Origin: Sphingobacterium corticibacter
Lineage (GTDB): Bacteria > Bacteroidota > Bacteroidia > Sphingobacteriales > Sphingobacteriaceae
Assembly: GCF_003076635.1 (NCBI RefSeq)
Contig: NZ_QDKG01000006.1
Span: 1 to 64,000, forward strand
DNA: 64,000 nt
Direction of reading: 5' to 3'
The position numbers were made by a program, and so were the translations under genes. Positions 1 through 8,989 of the stretch are shown here, piece by piece. Within the stretch, counting starts at the first letter, position 1. Every line of letters begins with the position of its first letter. Under the pieces are notes generated by a model. It ran no database searches, was not told the DNA's origin, and was given only the letters and a program-made list of their open reading frames with translations.

Positions 1-67
1 CAGAGTAGTTAAGCCCGCCAGAGCCGATGGTATTGCCGTAACAGGTGGGAGAGTAGGTCGGTGCCTA
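1..67 (+). rRNA. rrf: 5S ribosomal RNA, 3' part
   Basis: The first ~67 bases read as the 3' half of a Bacteroidota 5S rRNA, ending in the typical GGTGGGAGAGTAGGTCGG tail and followed at once by a strong terminator. The 5' half and the rest of the rRNA operon lie before the window. The exact 3' end is uncertain by one or two bases. Confidence 0.88.
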
Positions 68-80
68 ATTTTATACTAAA

Positions 81-112
81 GCCCTTGCAAAAAACTTTGC
101 AAGGGCTTTTTT
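81..112 (+). terminator. Rho-independent terminator of the rRNA operon
   Basis: A perfect 11-bp stem (81-91 with 96-106) with a 4-base loop is followed by six T's. It lies 14 bases after the 5S rRNA end, so it most likely ends the rRNA transcript. Confidence 0.9.
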
Positions 113-206
113 GCGTTTATAGATTTTTTGTATCAGCACTAGGCAGCCGAAAGAATATGTTATTGGTTAAGAATATATATCTTTAACATTCTTAAACTTA
201 ATTGAT

Positions 207-1754
207 ATGTTGAGATGTCTTATATATAGTGTTTGCTTTCTAATTATTTTTTCCCTGCCCAGCCTTTCACAAACCTCTAGTATAGCCACGGTAGGCAAAC
301 CTAATATAATTTTTATCCTTTCAGATGATCACACCAATAAAGCTATTGGTGCGTATGGTAATGAATTGGCAAGAACTCCTAATATTGATCGAATTGCTAA
401 GGAAGGCGCTATTTTTACTAATTTTTTCGTCACTAATTCTATTTGTGGGCCTAGTAGAGCTGCCTTATTGACCGGTAAGTATAGCCACATTAATGGATTT
501 GTATCAAATAATAATCAGTTTGACATCAATCAATTTCTATTTTCAAGGGCGTTAAATGATGCTGGTTATCAAACTGCTTGGATTGGCAAATGGCATTTAG
601 AAACTTTACCAGATGATGCATTTAATTATTGGAATATTCTTCCCGATCAAGGGCATTATTTCAATCCTGATTTTATAAACCAGCATCATGATACCCTAAA
701 CTATGAAGGCTATGTAACCGATATCATTACGACGTTATCTACCGATTGGTTGAAGAATAGAGATCAGGATAAACCTTTTTTATTGATGATCGGTGAAAAA
801 GCTACCCATCGTGAGTGGTTGCCAGCTGTAGAAGATTTAGGTTCCTACGATGATGTGATATTTCCCCTACCTGCAAGTTTCTATGATTCTTATAAAGGGC
901 GCATAGCTGCCGCACATCAAGATATGTCTATTGCTGAGACGATGAATTTAATATTTGACCTCAAGATCAATGTAGATTATGAAAAAGATGCTATTTACAG
1001 ACGATTAAATGATCATCAGCGCAGTGCCTATAAGTCGTATTATGGTGACGTAATCAGTAAAGAATTTAATGACAATCAACTTAAGGGTAACGCGCTTATA
1101 GAGTGGAAATTTCAGCGTTATATGCGAGATTATTTTGCCACAGCTAACGCTGTAGATCGTAATATTGGTATGGTGTTGGATTTTTTAGATCAGCACGGTT
1201 TATCAGAGAATACAATTATTATTTACGGTTCTGATCAGGGATTTTATCTAGGGGAACATGGTTGGTTTGATAAGAGGTTTATCTATGAGGAATCTTTGCG
1301 TACACCGTTTATGATTCGCTATCCGAGTGTTATCAAGATGGGCTCTGTTATTAGCGAGCAGGTTCTTAATATTGACTGGGCACCAACTTTACTGGAGATT
1401 GCGGGTGCAACTGTTCCTTCCGAAATTCAAGGAAAATCTTTCTTACCGCTTTTGCAGCAGAAGGCCGGTGATTGGCGGCAACAAACCTATTACCATTACT
1501 ATGAATATCCACAACCTCATCGTGTCATACCACATTTTGGCATTAGAACGCCCCAATTCAAATTAGTACGCTTCTACGGAGAGCAGGATTTTTGGGAATT
1601 GTACGATTTGAACGAAGATCCGCAAGAACTAAACAATATTTATGATATAATGTTGAATACTAATCCGAAATTAGTTAAATCATTAAAACAGCAATTAGCT
1701 GTATCTACGAACGAATTTAAAGATGATCTTGCAAAACGTATCATGCAAGAATAG
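207..1754 (+). CDS. Exported sulfatase, family S1
   Basis: A 515-residue formylglycine-type sulfatase that removes sulfate esters, probably from sulfated glycans. A signal peptide spans about residues 1-21 (ending SLSQ), so it is exported to the periplasm or beyond. The metal-binding Asp pair is at D40-D41 (ILSDDH). The signature C-G-P-S-R starts at C80, which must be converted to formylglycine, and is followed by TGK at 89-91. The second metal site is SDQG around D343. The length is normal for the family. It resembles N-acetylglucosamine-6-sulfatase or iduronate-sulfatase types, but the substrate cannot be read by eye. No maturase gene is in the window and there is no SusCD pair beside it; it stands alone between the rRNA operon and the starch locus. 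Confidence 0.9.
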   Translation: MLRCLIYSVCFLIIFSLPSLSQTSSIATVGKPNIIFILSDDHTNKAIGAYGNELARTPNIDRIAKEGAIFTNFFVTNSICGPSRAALLTGKYSHINGFVSNNNQFDINQFLFSRALNDAGYQTAWIGKWHLETLPDDAFNYWNILPDQGHYFNPDFINQHHDTLNYEGYVTDIITTLSTDWLKNRDQDKPFLLMIGEKATHREWLPAVEDLGSYDDVIFPLPASFYDSYKGRIAAAHQDMSIAETMNLIFDLKINVDYEKDAIYRRLNDHQRSAYKSYYGDVISKEFNDNQLKGNALIEWKFQRYMRDYFATANAVDRNIGMVLDFLDQHGLSENTIIIYGSDQGFYLGEHGWFDKRFIYEESLRTPFMIRYPSVIKMGSVISEQVLNIDWAPTLLEIAGATVPSEIQGKSFLPLLQQKAGDWRQQTYYHYYEYPQPHRVIPHFGIRTPQFKLVRFYGEQDFWELYDLNEDPQELNNIYDIMLNTNPKLVKSLKQQLAVSTNEFKDDLAKRIMQE

Positions 1755-1935
1755 ATTGAAATTGTAGTCTTTTTTTTATCCCGTTCCTTCAGTACAATCA
1801 TAGCTATAGATGTTGTGGTCTTTGATGCTATCCTAGTTATGCTAATCTACTATTGATGGTGGTCTGGCAACAATTTAGCGTGGCAAATCTTACGCATCTG
1901 TGCTAGTTAACAGATCAACTAATTCGTTTTTTAAC

Positions 1936-1943
1936 TATGTTTG
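1936..1943 (+). promoter_or_regulatory. Promoter -7 box of the LacI-family regulator gene
   Basis: TATGTTTG is a perfect match to the Bacteroidota -7 element TAnnTTTG and lies 14 bases before the regulator's ATG, implying a short leader. No convincing -33 TTTG is seen at the expected spacing. Confidence 0.45.
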
Positions 1944-1957
1944 CTTAATCAATAGGT

Positions 1958-2974
1958 ATGGCAAATAACATCACTATAGTAGAATTGGCGGCGGCATTAG
2001 GGCTTTCCAAATCAACCGTGTCACGGGCATTCCGCGATAGCGAAGATATCAACCCAAAAACGCGGGAAAAGATACTTCAGAAGGCCAATGAGCTAGGCTT
2101 CTCGCCAAATCTCTATGCGAGCAATTTGCGTGGCAATAAAAGCCACACGATCGCCATCATTATTCCAGAATTTGGTAATAAGTTTTTTTCTCAGGCCATT
2201 AAAGGCATAGAGTGGGTCGCTAGGAATAATGGTTATCACGTATTGATTTACGTCACGGATCATAGTGCGGAGAAGGAGGCAGATATTATTCGAACTCTGG
2301 TGAATGGACGTGTGGATGGAGTCATCATGTCTGGATCAGGAGAAGGCAACAATCATGAATACCTCAAATTGTTGCAAAATAATAAAGTGCCGCTTGTTTT
2401 TTTTGATCGCTATTATGAAGATGTACCTACAGCCTGCATCACTGGCAATGATTTTGAATCCAGTTATCAGGCAACCAAACACTTGATCACTAACGGAGCG
2501 AAAAGGATCGCTTACTTAGCGGTTAATAAGGACGTATCTATCGGCAAAATAAGGATGGAAGGCTATAAAAAAGCGCTGGAAGAAGCGAAGCTGCCCATCA
2601 ACGAACAATTGATATTGGATACATCCAACGATGTGCATGTCAATTACCAAGATATCAAGACATTGATACAAATCCAGCATCCAGATGCTATTTTTGCTTC
2701 GGTAGAACGTTTAGCAATGAGCACCATTCGTGTCGCTAGAGAGCTCCATCTGACCATTCCTAATGATCTTAAGTTAATCTGTTTCTCTTGTCTCGATATT
2801 GCTGATATGTTGCAACCATCTCTCAGTGTCGTCAAACAACCTGCGTATGAGATGGGGATACAAGCTACTTCACAACTATTTGATATCCTGTGCGGTCGCA
2901 AGCCAGACGGAATACGTAACCTTCTCTTTTTAGATTCTGAGTTGATATTTCAACATTCCAGTCGCAAAGTATAA
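1958..2974 (+). CDS. LacI-family transcriptional regulator of the starch/maltose locus
   Basis: A 338-residue regulator with an N-terminal LacI helix-turn-helix (about residues 5-50; LSKSTVSRAFRD is the recognition helix region) and the hinge helix typical of the family. A periplasmic-binding-protein-like effector domain follows from about residue 60 (HTIAIIIPEFGN). It lies directly upstream of, and in the same direction as, the susC-like gene. A double palindrome of the LacI operator type sits between them, so it most likely controls the locus, releasing or binding DNA in response to a maltose-type sugar. Bacteroides uses SusR, a different family, for its sus genes; a LacI regulator in this role is seen in other Bacteroidota. 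Effector identity is inferred from context only. Confidence 0.92.
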   Translation: MANNITIVELAAALGLSKSTVSRAFRDSEDINPKTREKILQKANELGFSPNLYASNLRGNKSHTIAIIIPEFGNKFFSQAIKGIEWVARNNGYHVLIYVTDHSAEKEADIIRTLVNGRVDGVIMSGSGEGNNHEYLKLLQNNKVPLVFFDRYYEDVPTACITGNDFESSYQATKHLITNGAKRIAYLAVNKDVSIGKIRMEGYKKALEEAKLPINEQLILDTSNDVHVNYQDIKTLIQIQHPDAIFASVERLAMSTIRVARELHLTIPNDLKLICFSCLDIADMLQPSLSVVKQPAYEMGIQATSQLFDILCGRKPDGIRNLLFLDSELIFQHSSRKV

Positions 2975-2991
2975 AATATTTTCGCACTTAC

Positions 2992-3022
2992 TTTGTGTAA
3001 TTTATTTTTTGTGCTACCTTAG
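2992..3022 (+). promoter_or_regulatory. Predicted promoter of the starch locus (susC)
   Basis: TTTG at 2992-2995 and TACCTTAG at 3015-3022 fit the Bacteroidota -33/-7 pattern (TTTG, then TAnnTTTG) with a 19-base spacer and one mismatch in the -7 box. The predicted start of transcription, near 3029, falls just before the operator palindromes. The leader to the susC ATG would be about 230 bases. Confidence 0.5.
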
Positions 3023-3031
3023 TACCGTTTT

Positions 3032-3055
3032 GGGAACGTTCCCGGGAACGATCTC
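3032..3055 (+). promoter_or_regulatory. Double palindromic operator, LacI type
   Basis: Two overlapping perfect palindromes are present: GGGAACGTTCCC (3032-3043, with the central CG common in LacI-family operators) and CGTTCCCGGGAACG (3037-3050). The half-site GGGAACG recurs exactly 12 bases later (3044-3050, continuing as ATCTC), so two operator-like units lie side by side. Its place just after the predicted start of transcription suggests repression by roadblock, by the LacI-family protein encoded upstream. Confidence 0.65.
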
Positions 3056-3258
3056 ATTGTGATGATACTGGCCTTCGGCCGCAATTATAAATTAAAGTAA
3101 ACAAAGACGTTAGCGTGCAGATGCAAATACCCGTTCAGACTTCGGTCCGTGGTTGGGTTGTTTTATTCTATTTGGTGAGATGTATATGATCTGCCAGCGC
3201 TATTTGCTACCGAAAAACAACACAAACAGTAAATAAATCTATAAACCAAATTAGTATT

Positions 3259-6216
3259 ATGATCAGCAATTTTACATTACGCACAGTGATGAGCATTAGC
3301 TTATTGATGGTGCTGTTCATGTCTGCTTTTGCGCAAAACAACAATCTGGCGGGGCGTGTCTCGACGCGGAGCGGCGAAGCGGTGCAAGGAGCAACAGTTC
3401 GTGTATTAGGCACGCAACTGGCCATCTCTACCAACGAAGCGGGAGAATATGCATTTAATGGTGTTCCATTAGGTAATCGCATGGTTACCGTAGAAGTCGT
3501 TGGATTCGAAACAGCACAACAATCTATCGTAATCGCTGCTGGATCCAATACCCTAAACATTCAACTTCAAGAATCTTCCAGCAATTTAGAAGAAGTTGTC
3601 GTTATTGGGTACGGTAGCCAACGTCGAGATCAATTAACCGGCTCAATTACCGCAATTGGATCCAAAGATTTCCAAAGTGGGGTTATTACGACGCCTGAGC
3701 AATTAATTCAGGGTAAAGCAGCGGGTGTTCAGATTACGTCTGCTGGTGGTCGACCTGGGTCAGGAAGTACCGTTCGTATTCGTGCTGGCGCTTCGCTAAA
3801 TGCCAGTAATGATCCATTATATGTGATCGATGGAGTTCCTTTTAGCCCCACCACAATTAATGGATCAGCCAGCCCAATGTCTCTTATTAATCCGAATGAT
3901 ATTGAGTCATTCACGGTCTTGAAAGATGCCAATGCCACGGCTATCTATGGATCCCGTGCTTCTAATGGCGTTGTTTTGATTACTACAAAAAAGGGTACAA
4001 CTGGTGCACCACGCATTAATTTTAGCACAGTAAACTCATTGTCCACCATCGATAAGTACTATGAGGTCATGTCGGCAGATAGTTTACGTTCTTACGTCAA
4101 TACCTACGGTACGGCAGCACAAATCGCCCGTTTGGGTACTGAAAATACGGATTGGCAACGCGAGATCTACCGCACCGCATTCACTACGGACAATAACGTG
4201 AGTATCGCAGGCGCATACAAAGGCCTGCCATATCGCGCTTCTGTTGGTTATCTTAACCAGCAAGGAGTATTGAAAAGAGATGTAATGGATCGTACCTCTG
4301 CCAGTCTATCAGTTACACCAAAGTTCTTTAATAATAGTTTAAAGGTTGAGTTGAACTTAAAAGGATCACTGCAGAACTCCATGTTTGCGAATGATGGTGC
4401 GATTGGTTCTGCCATTGTCTTTGATCCTACGCAACCTGTTTACCAAGAGAATGCCTGTGGAAATTATTTCGAATATATGCAGGGCGATTTGCCTCACCCA
4501 TTGGCACCTCGTAACCCATTGGCGATGATAAACCTGAAAGACGACGACGCAAAAGTTGCACGAAGCTTTGGTAATGTGCAGATCGATTATACGATGCCAT
4601 TTATTTCTGGCCTAAGAGCTAACCTGAATCTGGGGTATGATATCTCCCGCGGACAAGGAGGTGTATTCGTGCCAGATTTCGCCGCCATGGAGAATCGTAC
4701 ACAGGGTTTGCAAACCCGTTTTATGAACGATTACACCAATTTGGTGGGTGAATTTTATTTGAATTATAATAAAACATTTTCTGCTATCAATGGTCACTTG
4801 GATGCGACGGCGGGTTATGGATATTATGATTACCAAACAGCGACTAATAATTACCCTAGTTTACGTGCTGATGGAACAGTCTTAACGGAGCCGGTATTTC
4901 CTAGAGACATTCAGCAGAATAGATTGATCTCTTATTTTGGACGTGCAACTTATACGGCAAATGAGAAATATATCATCTCTGGAACACTACGCGCCGATGG
5001 TTCTTCCCGGTATAGTCCGGAAAATCGCTGGGGTGTATTTCCATCAGCGGGCGTAACCTGGAGAGTAAACCGTGAATCTTTTTTGGAAGATGTTACGACC
5101 TTATCCAAACTAAATCTTCGCCTGAGTTATGGCGTTACCGGCCAGCAAGATGGTATTGCGAATTACTCGTATCTTCCTAACTACTATCTAAGTGTCAATG
5201 AAGCACAGTACCAATTTGGTGAAGAATTCTACCGCACATATTCCCCGATCGCCTACGATAGAGATCTTCGTTGGGAAAGCACGGCGACGTACAATGCCGG
5301 AGTCGATTTCGGTATCCTAGGCGACCGCATAGATGGTAGTATTGATGTGTATCGTAAGAATACGCGGGATCTATTAAGTACCATTCCTATTCCAATTGGT
5401 ACCAATTTCAGCAACCGCCTACTGACCAACGTCGGTAATATGGAAAATACCGGGGTAGAATTTAATCTAAATGCCATACCAGTACGCCGCGAGAATTTTA
5501 GTTGGAATGTCAATTTTAACTTCACGTACAATACGAATAAGGTAACCAACCTGACAGCCGTAGCTGATCCAAATTACTTTGTAGAAGTTGGTGGAATCAC
5601 GGGCGGTACGGGTCAGAATGTACAGGCGCACGTAGTGGGCTATAGCCCGTTTACATACCGTTTGCAACAGCAAATCTATGGTGCGGACGGTCGTCCGTTA
5701 GAGGGAGTCTATGCAGATATTAATGGCGACGGCGTTGGTAACGAGTCCGATCGTCGTTTGTTCGGCTCACCACTGCCCCGATATTTACTTGGATTCTCTA
5801 CTGGCATAGACTACAAAAACTGGACATTCAGCACGGTACTACGTTCGAATCTTGGACAACATATCTATGATAATATTAGCTCTAACTTGGCTATTCGCAA
5901 CAATGTATTAAGTCCAATTGGCATTATAAACAATGCACCAAGCTCGTTGACAAATACCAATTTTATTAACAACAGTGCGTTGAGCAATTTTTATTTACAC
6001 GACGGATCATTCCTGCGTATGGATAATATTTCAGTGGGCTATAATTTCATGAATGCTTTAGGCGAAGGAAAAAATATCCGTGTATCGGGCAATGTACAAA
6101 ACGTGTTTGTATTGAGTGGCTACAAAGGTATTGACCCTGAAATACAAGGTGGTATTGACAATAACCTGTATCCACGTCCACGCACATTTGTATTGGGTGT
6201 AAACCTTGATTTGTAA
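3259..6216 (+). CDS. susC: SusC/RagA-type TonB-linked outer-membrane receptor for malto-oligosaccharides
   Basis: A 985-residue outer-membrane importer. It has a signal peptide (about residues 1-26, ending AFAQ), a carboxypeptidase-D regulatory-like domain (about 29-105), a plug with the SusC-family signatures LYVIDGVPF and AIYGSRASNGVV (about 190-250), and a C-terminal beta-barrel ending in an aromatic-containing strand. It has no STN signalling domain, which fits control by the LacI regulator and not by a sigma/anti-sigma pair. With the SusD-like partner 23 bases downstream it would form the TonB-powered complex that brings starch fragments into the periplasm. The substrate is inferred from the two GH13 enzymes and the maltose phosphorylase in the same locus. 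Confidence 0.94.
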   Translation: MISNFTLRTVMSISLLMVLFMSAFAQNNNLAGRVSTRSGEAVQGATVRVLGTQLAISTNEAGEYAFNGVPLGNRMVTVEVVGFETAQQSIVIAAGSNTLNIQLQESSSNLEEVVVIGYGSQRRDQLTGSITAIGSKDFQSGVITTPEQLIQGKAAGVQITSAGGRPGSGSTVRIRAGASLNASNDPLYVIDGVPFSPTTINGSASPMSLINPNDIESFTVLKDANATAIYGSRASNGVVLITTKKGTTGAPRINFSTVNSLSTIDKYYEVMSADSLRSYVNTYGTAAQIARLGTENTDWQREIYRTAFTTDNNVSIAGAYKGLPYRASVGYLNQQGVLKRDVMDRTSASLSVTPKFFNNSLKVELNLKGSLQNSMFANDGAIGSAIVFDPTQPVYQENACGNYFEYMQGDLPHPLAPRNPLAMINLKDDDAKVARSFGNVQIDYTMPFISGLRANLNLGYDISRGQGGVFVPDFAAMENRTQGLQTRFMNDYTNLVGEFYLNYNKTFSAINGHLDATAGYGYYDYQTATNNYPSLRADGTVLTEPVFPRDIQQNRLISYFGRATYTANEKYIISGTLRADGSSRYSPENRWGVFPSAGVTWRVNRESFLEDVTTLSKLNLRLSYGVTGQQDGIANYSYLPNYYLSVNEAQYQFGEEFYRTYSPIAYDRDLRWESTATYNAGVDFGILGDRIDGSIDVYRKNTRDLLSTIPIPIGTNFSNRLLTNVGNMENTGVEFNLNAIPVRRENFSWNVNFNFTYNTNKVTNLTAVADPNYFVEVGGITGGTGQNVQAHVVGYSPFTYRLQQQIYGADGRPLEGVYADINGDGVGNESDRRLFGSPLPRYLLGFSTGIDYKNWTFSTVLRSNLGQHIYDNISSNLAIRNNVLSPIGIINNAPSSLTNTNFINNSALSNFYLHDGSFLRMDNISVGYNFMNALGEGKNIRVSGNVQNVFVLSGYKGIDPEIQGGIDNNLYPRPRTFVLGVNLDL

Positions 6217-6239
6217 TCCAATTTTAAAGAGAAAACACT

Positions 6240-7823
6240 ATGAAACGCAATTTTTTAACCTATATAGTCGCTGCAACTAGCCTGTTCAGCGCGTCTTCTT
6301 GCCACGATAAGCTGGATTTAGTTCCACTTAACGACGTGACCTCCGAGGTCGTGTATCAATCCGTTGAAGGCTACAAACAATCTTTAGGTAAGGTATATGG
6401 AAGTATGGCTATGTCTGGCGGTAGAGGCACCTCGGGTGATGGAGATATTGCCGGTATCGATGCTGGCGCATCCGATTTCTTACGCTTATATTTTAATTTA
6501 CAAGAAGTGGCTTCTGATAATGCCATTTGTGCTTGGATACAAGATCCAGGCGTGTCAGAGATAAACAGCTTAACCTGGTCTTCCAATAATGTGATGGTTT
6601 TAGGTATGTATGCACGTTCTATGTATCAGATCACCGTTGCTAATGACTTTATTCGGGAGAGTTCTGATGATAATTTAGCCAACCGCGGTATTGTGGGTGC
6701 AGATGCAGAAGCTGTACGTGGTTTTCGCTCCGAAGCTCGTTTCCTGCGCGCCTATCAGTATTGGGTGATGATGGACTTGTTTGGTAACCCACCATTTGTA
6801 ACCGAAGAAAATACGATTGGTAAAACACCTCCTGAGCAGATTAGCCGTGTAGATCTATTTAATTATGTAGAATCTGAATTACTGGCCGTACAGGAAGAAT
6901 TGGTGGCACCGCGTCAGAATGAATATGGTCGTGCCGATCAGGCAGCAGCCTGGATGTTGCTTTCCAAATTGTACCTGAATGCGGAAGTCTACACTGGCAC
7001 TGGCCGTTATCAAGACGCACTTAGCTATGCTTCGCGTGTGATTAATTCGGCCTATACATTAAAGGAAAACTACGCACACCTATTTTTAGCCGATAATAAT
7101 ATTGGGCAAGATGAAGTGATCCTGTCCATCAACTACGACGCCATCAGAACCCAAAACTTCGGTGGTACAACATTTTTAGTCAATTCTTCCAGCGGTTCGG
7201 GTATGAATATGGCCGCCTTGGGTATTCCTAGCGGCGGATGGGGCGGTAATCGCAGTCGTCGTACTTTGCCAGCAAAATTTGCTGATCCAAGTGGGCAGAC
7301 CGATCGTAGAGCGATGTTCTTCGGCGAAGACCCCAACATTACGGACCCGGCTGTTTTTGTACAAGGCCTAGCGGTTACGAAATTTAAAAACGTGGATCGC
7401 AACGGTGTCGCTGCACCTTCCAACGACGGTACCCAAGTATCGACCGACTTCCCATTAATGCGCTTAGCAGATGCTTACTTGATCTATGCGGAAGCCGTAT
7501 TACGTGGTGGAGGTGGTAATATGGGTGAAGCCATCAATTATGTCAATACCGTACGTCGCCGTGCATATGGCAATAATACGGGCGATGTAAGCAGCATCAA
7601 TCTAGACTTTATTTTAGACGAGCGCGCACGTGAATTTTACTGGGAAGGCTACCGCCGTACCGACTTGATTCGTTTTGGTCGTTACACTAGTGCAGCATAC
7701 GTTTGGCCATTCAAAGGTGGTACAGCAGCAGGCACATCGGTGCCTGACTTCAGAACCATTTATCCTTTGCCTGCATCTGACGTGATTGCCAATCCAAACC
7801 TGATGCAAAACCCAGGCTATTAA
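6240..7823 (+). CDS. susD: SusD/RagB-family surface glycan-binding lipoprotein
   Basis: A 527-residue lipoprotein with signal peptide and lipobox (SASSC, lipidated C21). The RagB/SusD fold is seen in the helical N-terminal half (FRSEARFLRAYQYWVMMDLF, typical SusD helix) and the C-terminal SusD segment (DERAREFYWEGYRRTDLIRF). It would cap the SusC barrel on the cell surface and hand over malto-oligosaccharides. The gene follows susC by 23 bases and precedes the SusE-like gene by 36, so the three are co-transcribed. Confidence 0.94.
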   Translation: MKRNFLTYIVAATSLFSASSCHDKLDLVPLNDVTSEVVYQSVEGYKQSLGKVYGSMAMSGGRGTSGDGDIAGIDAGASDFLRLYFNLQEVASDNAICAWIQDPGVSEINSLTWSSNNVMVLGMYARSMYQITVANDFIRESSDDNLANRGIVGADAEAVRGFRSEARFLRAYQYWVMMDLFGNPPFVTEENTIGKTPPEQISRVDLFNYVESELLAVQEELVAPRQNEYGRADQAAAWMLLSKLYLNAEVYTGTGRYQDALSYASRVINSAYTLKENYAHLFLADNNIGQDEVILSINYDAIRTQNFGGTTFLVNSSSGSGMNMAALGIPSGGWGGNRSRRTLPAKFADPSGQTDRRAMFFGEDPNITDPAVFVQGLAVTKFKNVDRNGVAAPSNDGTQVSTDFPLMRLADAYLIYAEAVLRGGGGNMGEAINYVNTVRRRAYGNNTGDVSSINLDFILDERAREFYWEGYRRTDLIRFGRYTSAAYVWPFKGGTAAGTSVPDFRTIYPLPASDVIANPNLMQNPGY

Positions 7824-7859
7824 TCCAAACTAATTGTGAAAATTTAGGAATATACGAAC

Positions 7860-8924
7860 ATGAAATTCAATCATATCATAGCAGTAGCGTTGGCTTGTGT
7901 GGCCAGTACATTGGGATCCTGCGAGAAGGATAACGAGATGGTCACCGTCACGACAGGTGAGCTGCCTACACTAACGGCATCGTCCGATTCGCTAGTATTG
8001 CTACAGCAAAATGCGACCGATACGGCCTTTACTTTCAATTGGTCGCCATTAGAAGTCAACTGGTCAAATGAGGCGGTAAGTAGTAATATCTTGCGTTATA
8101 GCATCCAAATCAGCACGCAAGAGCGCAATTTCCAAGGAAGCCCGCTGCTCACTGTAGATGCAGAAGGAATTTCTGCAAGTATTACGGTGAATACACTTAA
8201 TACCGCCTTATTAGAAGCCAAAGTTGCTCCCGAGCAGCCCGTTGTTCTATTGGCACGACTAGCTATGACGCTAGCGCCAAACAATATTATGTACTCCAAT
8301 GTCATTGAATTAAAGGCCACGCCATATGAAGACGTGGTGCTATTACCCTCTCTATTTATCGCTGGTGCGTTGAATGGTTGGTCTCATAGCAATGATTTCC
8401 GCGTCGGGTCGATCGAGGGCGATAGTAAATACGAAGGTTATGCCAATTTCACAGCTGGCAATTTAGCATTTAAGTTTTCAAGCCAAGCCAACTGGGATGG
8501 CACCAATTACGGTGCAGCAGCTGCAGCTGGTAAGTTGAGCGTCGCCGGCGATGCCGGAAACTTAGAAGTGCCAGCAGCAGGTTATTATTTGCTGAAAGCA
8601 GATACCGAAACTTTAGATTGGTCGGCTACGCTGGTAACCTGGGGTATTATTGGTGCAGCAGCCGGAGGTTGGGGCGATACCGATGATGTGGCACTAACCT
8701 ATGATGCGAACAGCGGATTGTGGACAGCTACATTAGACATGAATGCAGACGAATTTAAGTTCCGCGCCAATAATGCCTACGCCATCAACCTTGGTGCTGG
8801 AGCACGCAATGGCGTACTCAGCAACGGCGGTGGCAACCTACGAATCGCAGAAAGCGGACGTTACTTAGTCACGCTTGATCTTCGCAATGCAGGCTACTAT
8901 ACCTACACCATAGAAGCACAGTAA
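7860..8924 (+). CDS. susE: SusE/SusF-like starch-binding lipoprotein
   Basis: A 354-residue lipoprotein (LGSC, C21; the following EKDNE is acidic and fits a Bacteroidota lipoprotein export signal for surface display). About residues 30-150 resemble the SusE N-terminal domain. Two similar carbohydrate-binding modules follow: one near 160-255 (LFIAGALNGW) and one near 258-354 (WGIIGAAAGGWGDTDD), each with the conserved W/G-rich start seen in SusE and SusF. It should hold starch at the surface beside SusCD. It is shorter than SusF, which has three such modules, so SusE is the better match. Confidence 0.85.
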   Translation: MKFNHIIAVALACVASTLGSCEKDNEMVTVTTGELPTLTASSDSLVLLQQNATDTAFTFNWSPLEVNWSNEAVSSNILRYSIQISTQERNFQGSPLLTVDAEGISASITVNTLNTALLEAKVAPEQPVVLLARLAMTLAPNNIMYSNVIELKATPYEDVVLLPSLFIAGALNGWSHSNDFRVGSIEGDSKYEGYANFTAGNLAFKFSSQANWDGTNYGAAAAAGKLSVAGDAGNLEVPAAGYYLLKADTETLDWSATLVTWGIIGAAAGGWGDTDDVALTYDANSGLWTATLDMNADEFKFRANNAYAINLGAGARNGVLSNGGGNLRIAESGRYLVTLDLRNAGYYTYTIEAQ

Positions 8925-8937
8925 AACAGAATACCTC

Positions 8938-8969
8938 GGTATCCTCACCCTTCGTGAGGATACCTTTTT
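8938..8969 (+). terminator. Terminator or attenuator inside the starch operon
   Basis: A perfect 11-bp stem (8938-8948 with 8954-8964), 5-base loop and five T's lie 13 bases after susE and just before the GH13 gene. No clear new promoter is seen between it and the next gene, so it may let only part of the transcripts through, giving more SusCDE than enzymes. Confidence 0.75.
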
Positions 8970-8989
8970 AGTTATTAAGACGAACAAAT

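Noticed and set aside
3207..3560. 117-codon open frame on the minus strand over the susC start
   Set aside because: It overlaps the signal peptide and first domain of SusC and would cross its promoter region; no support.
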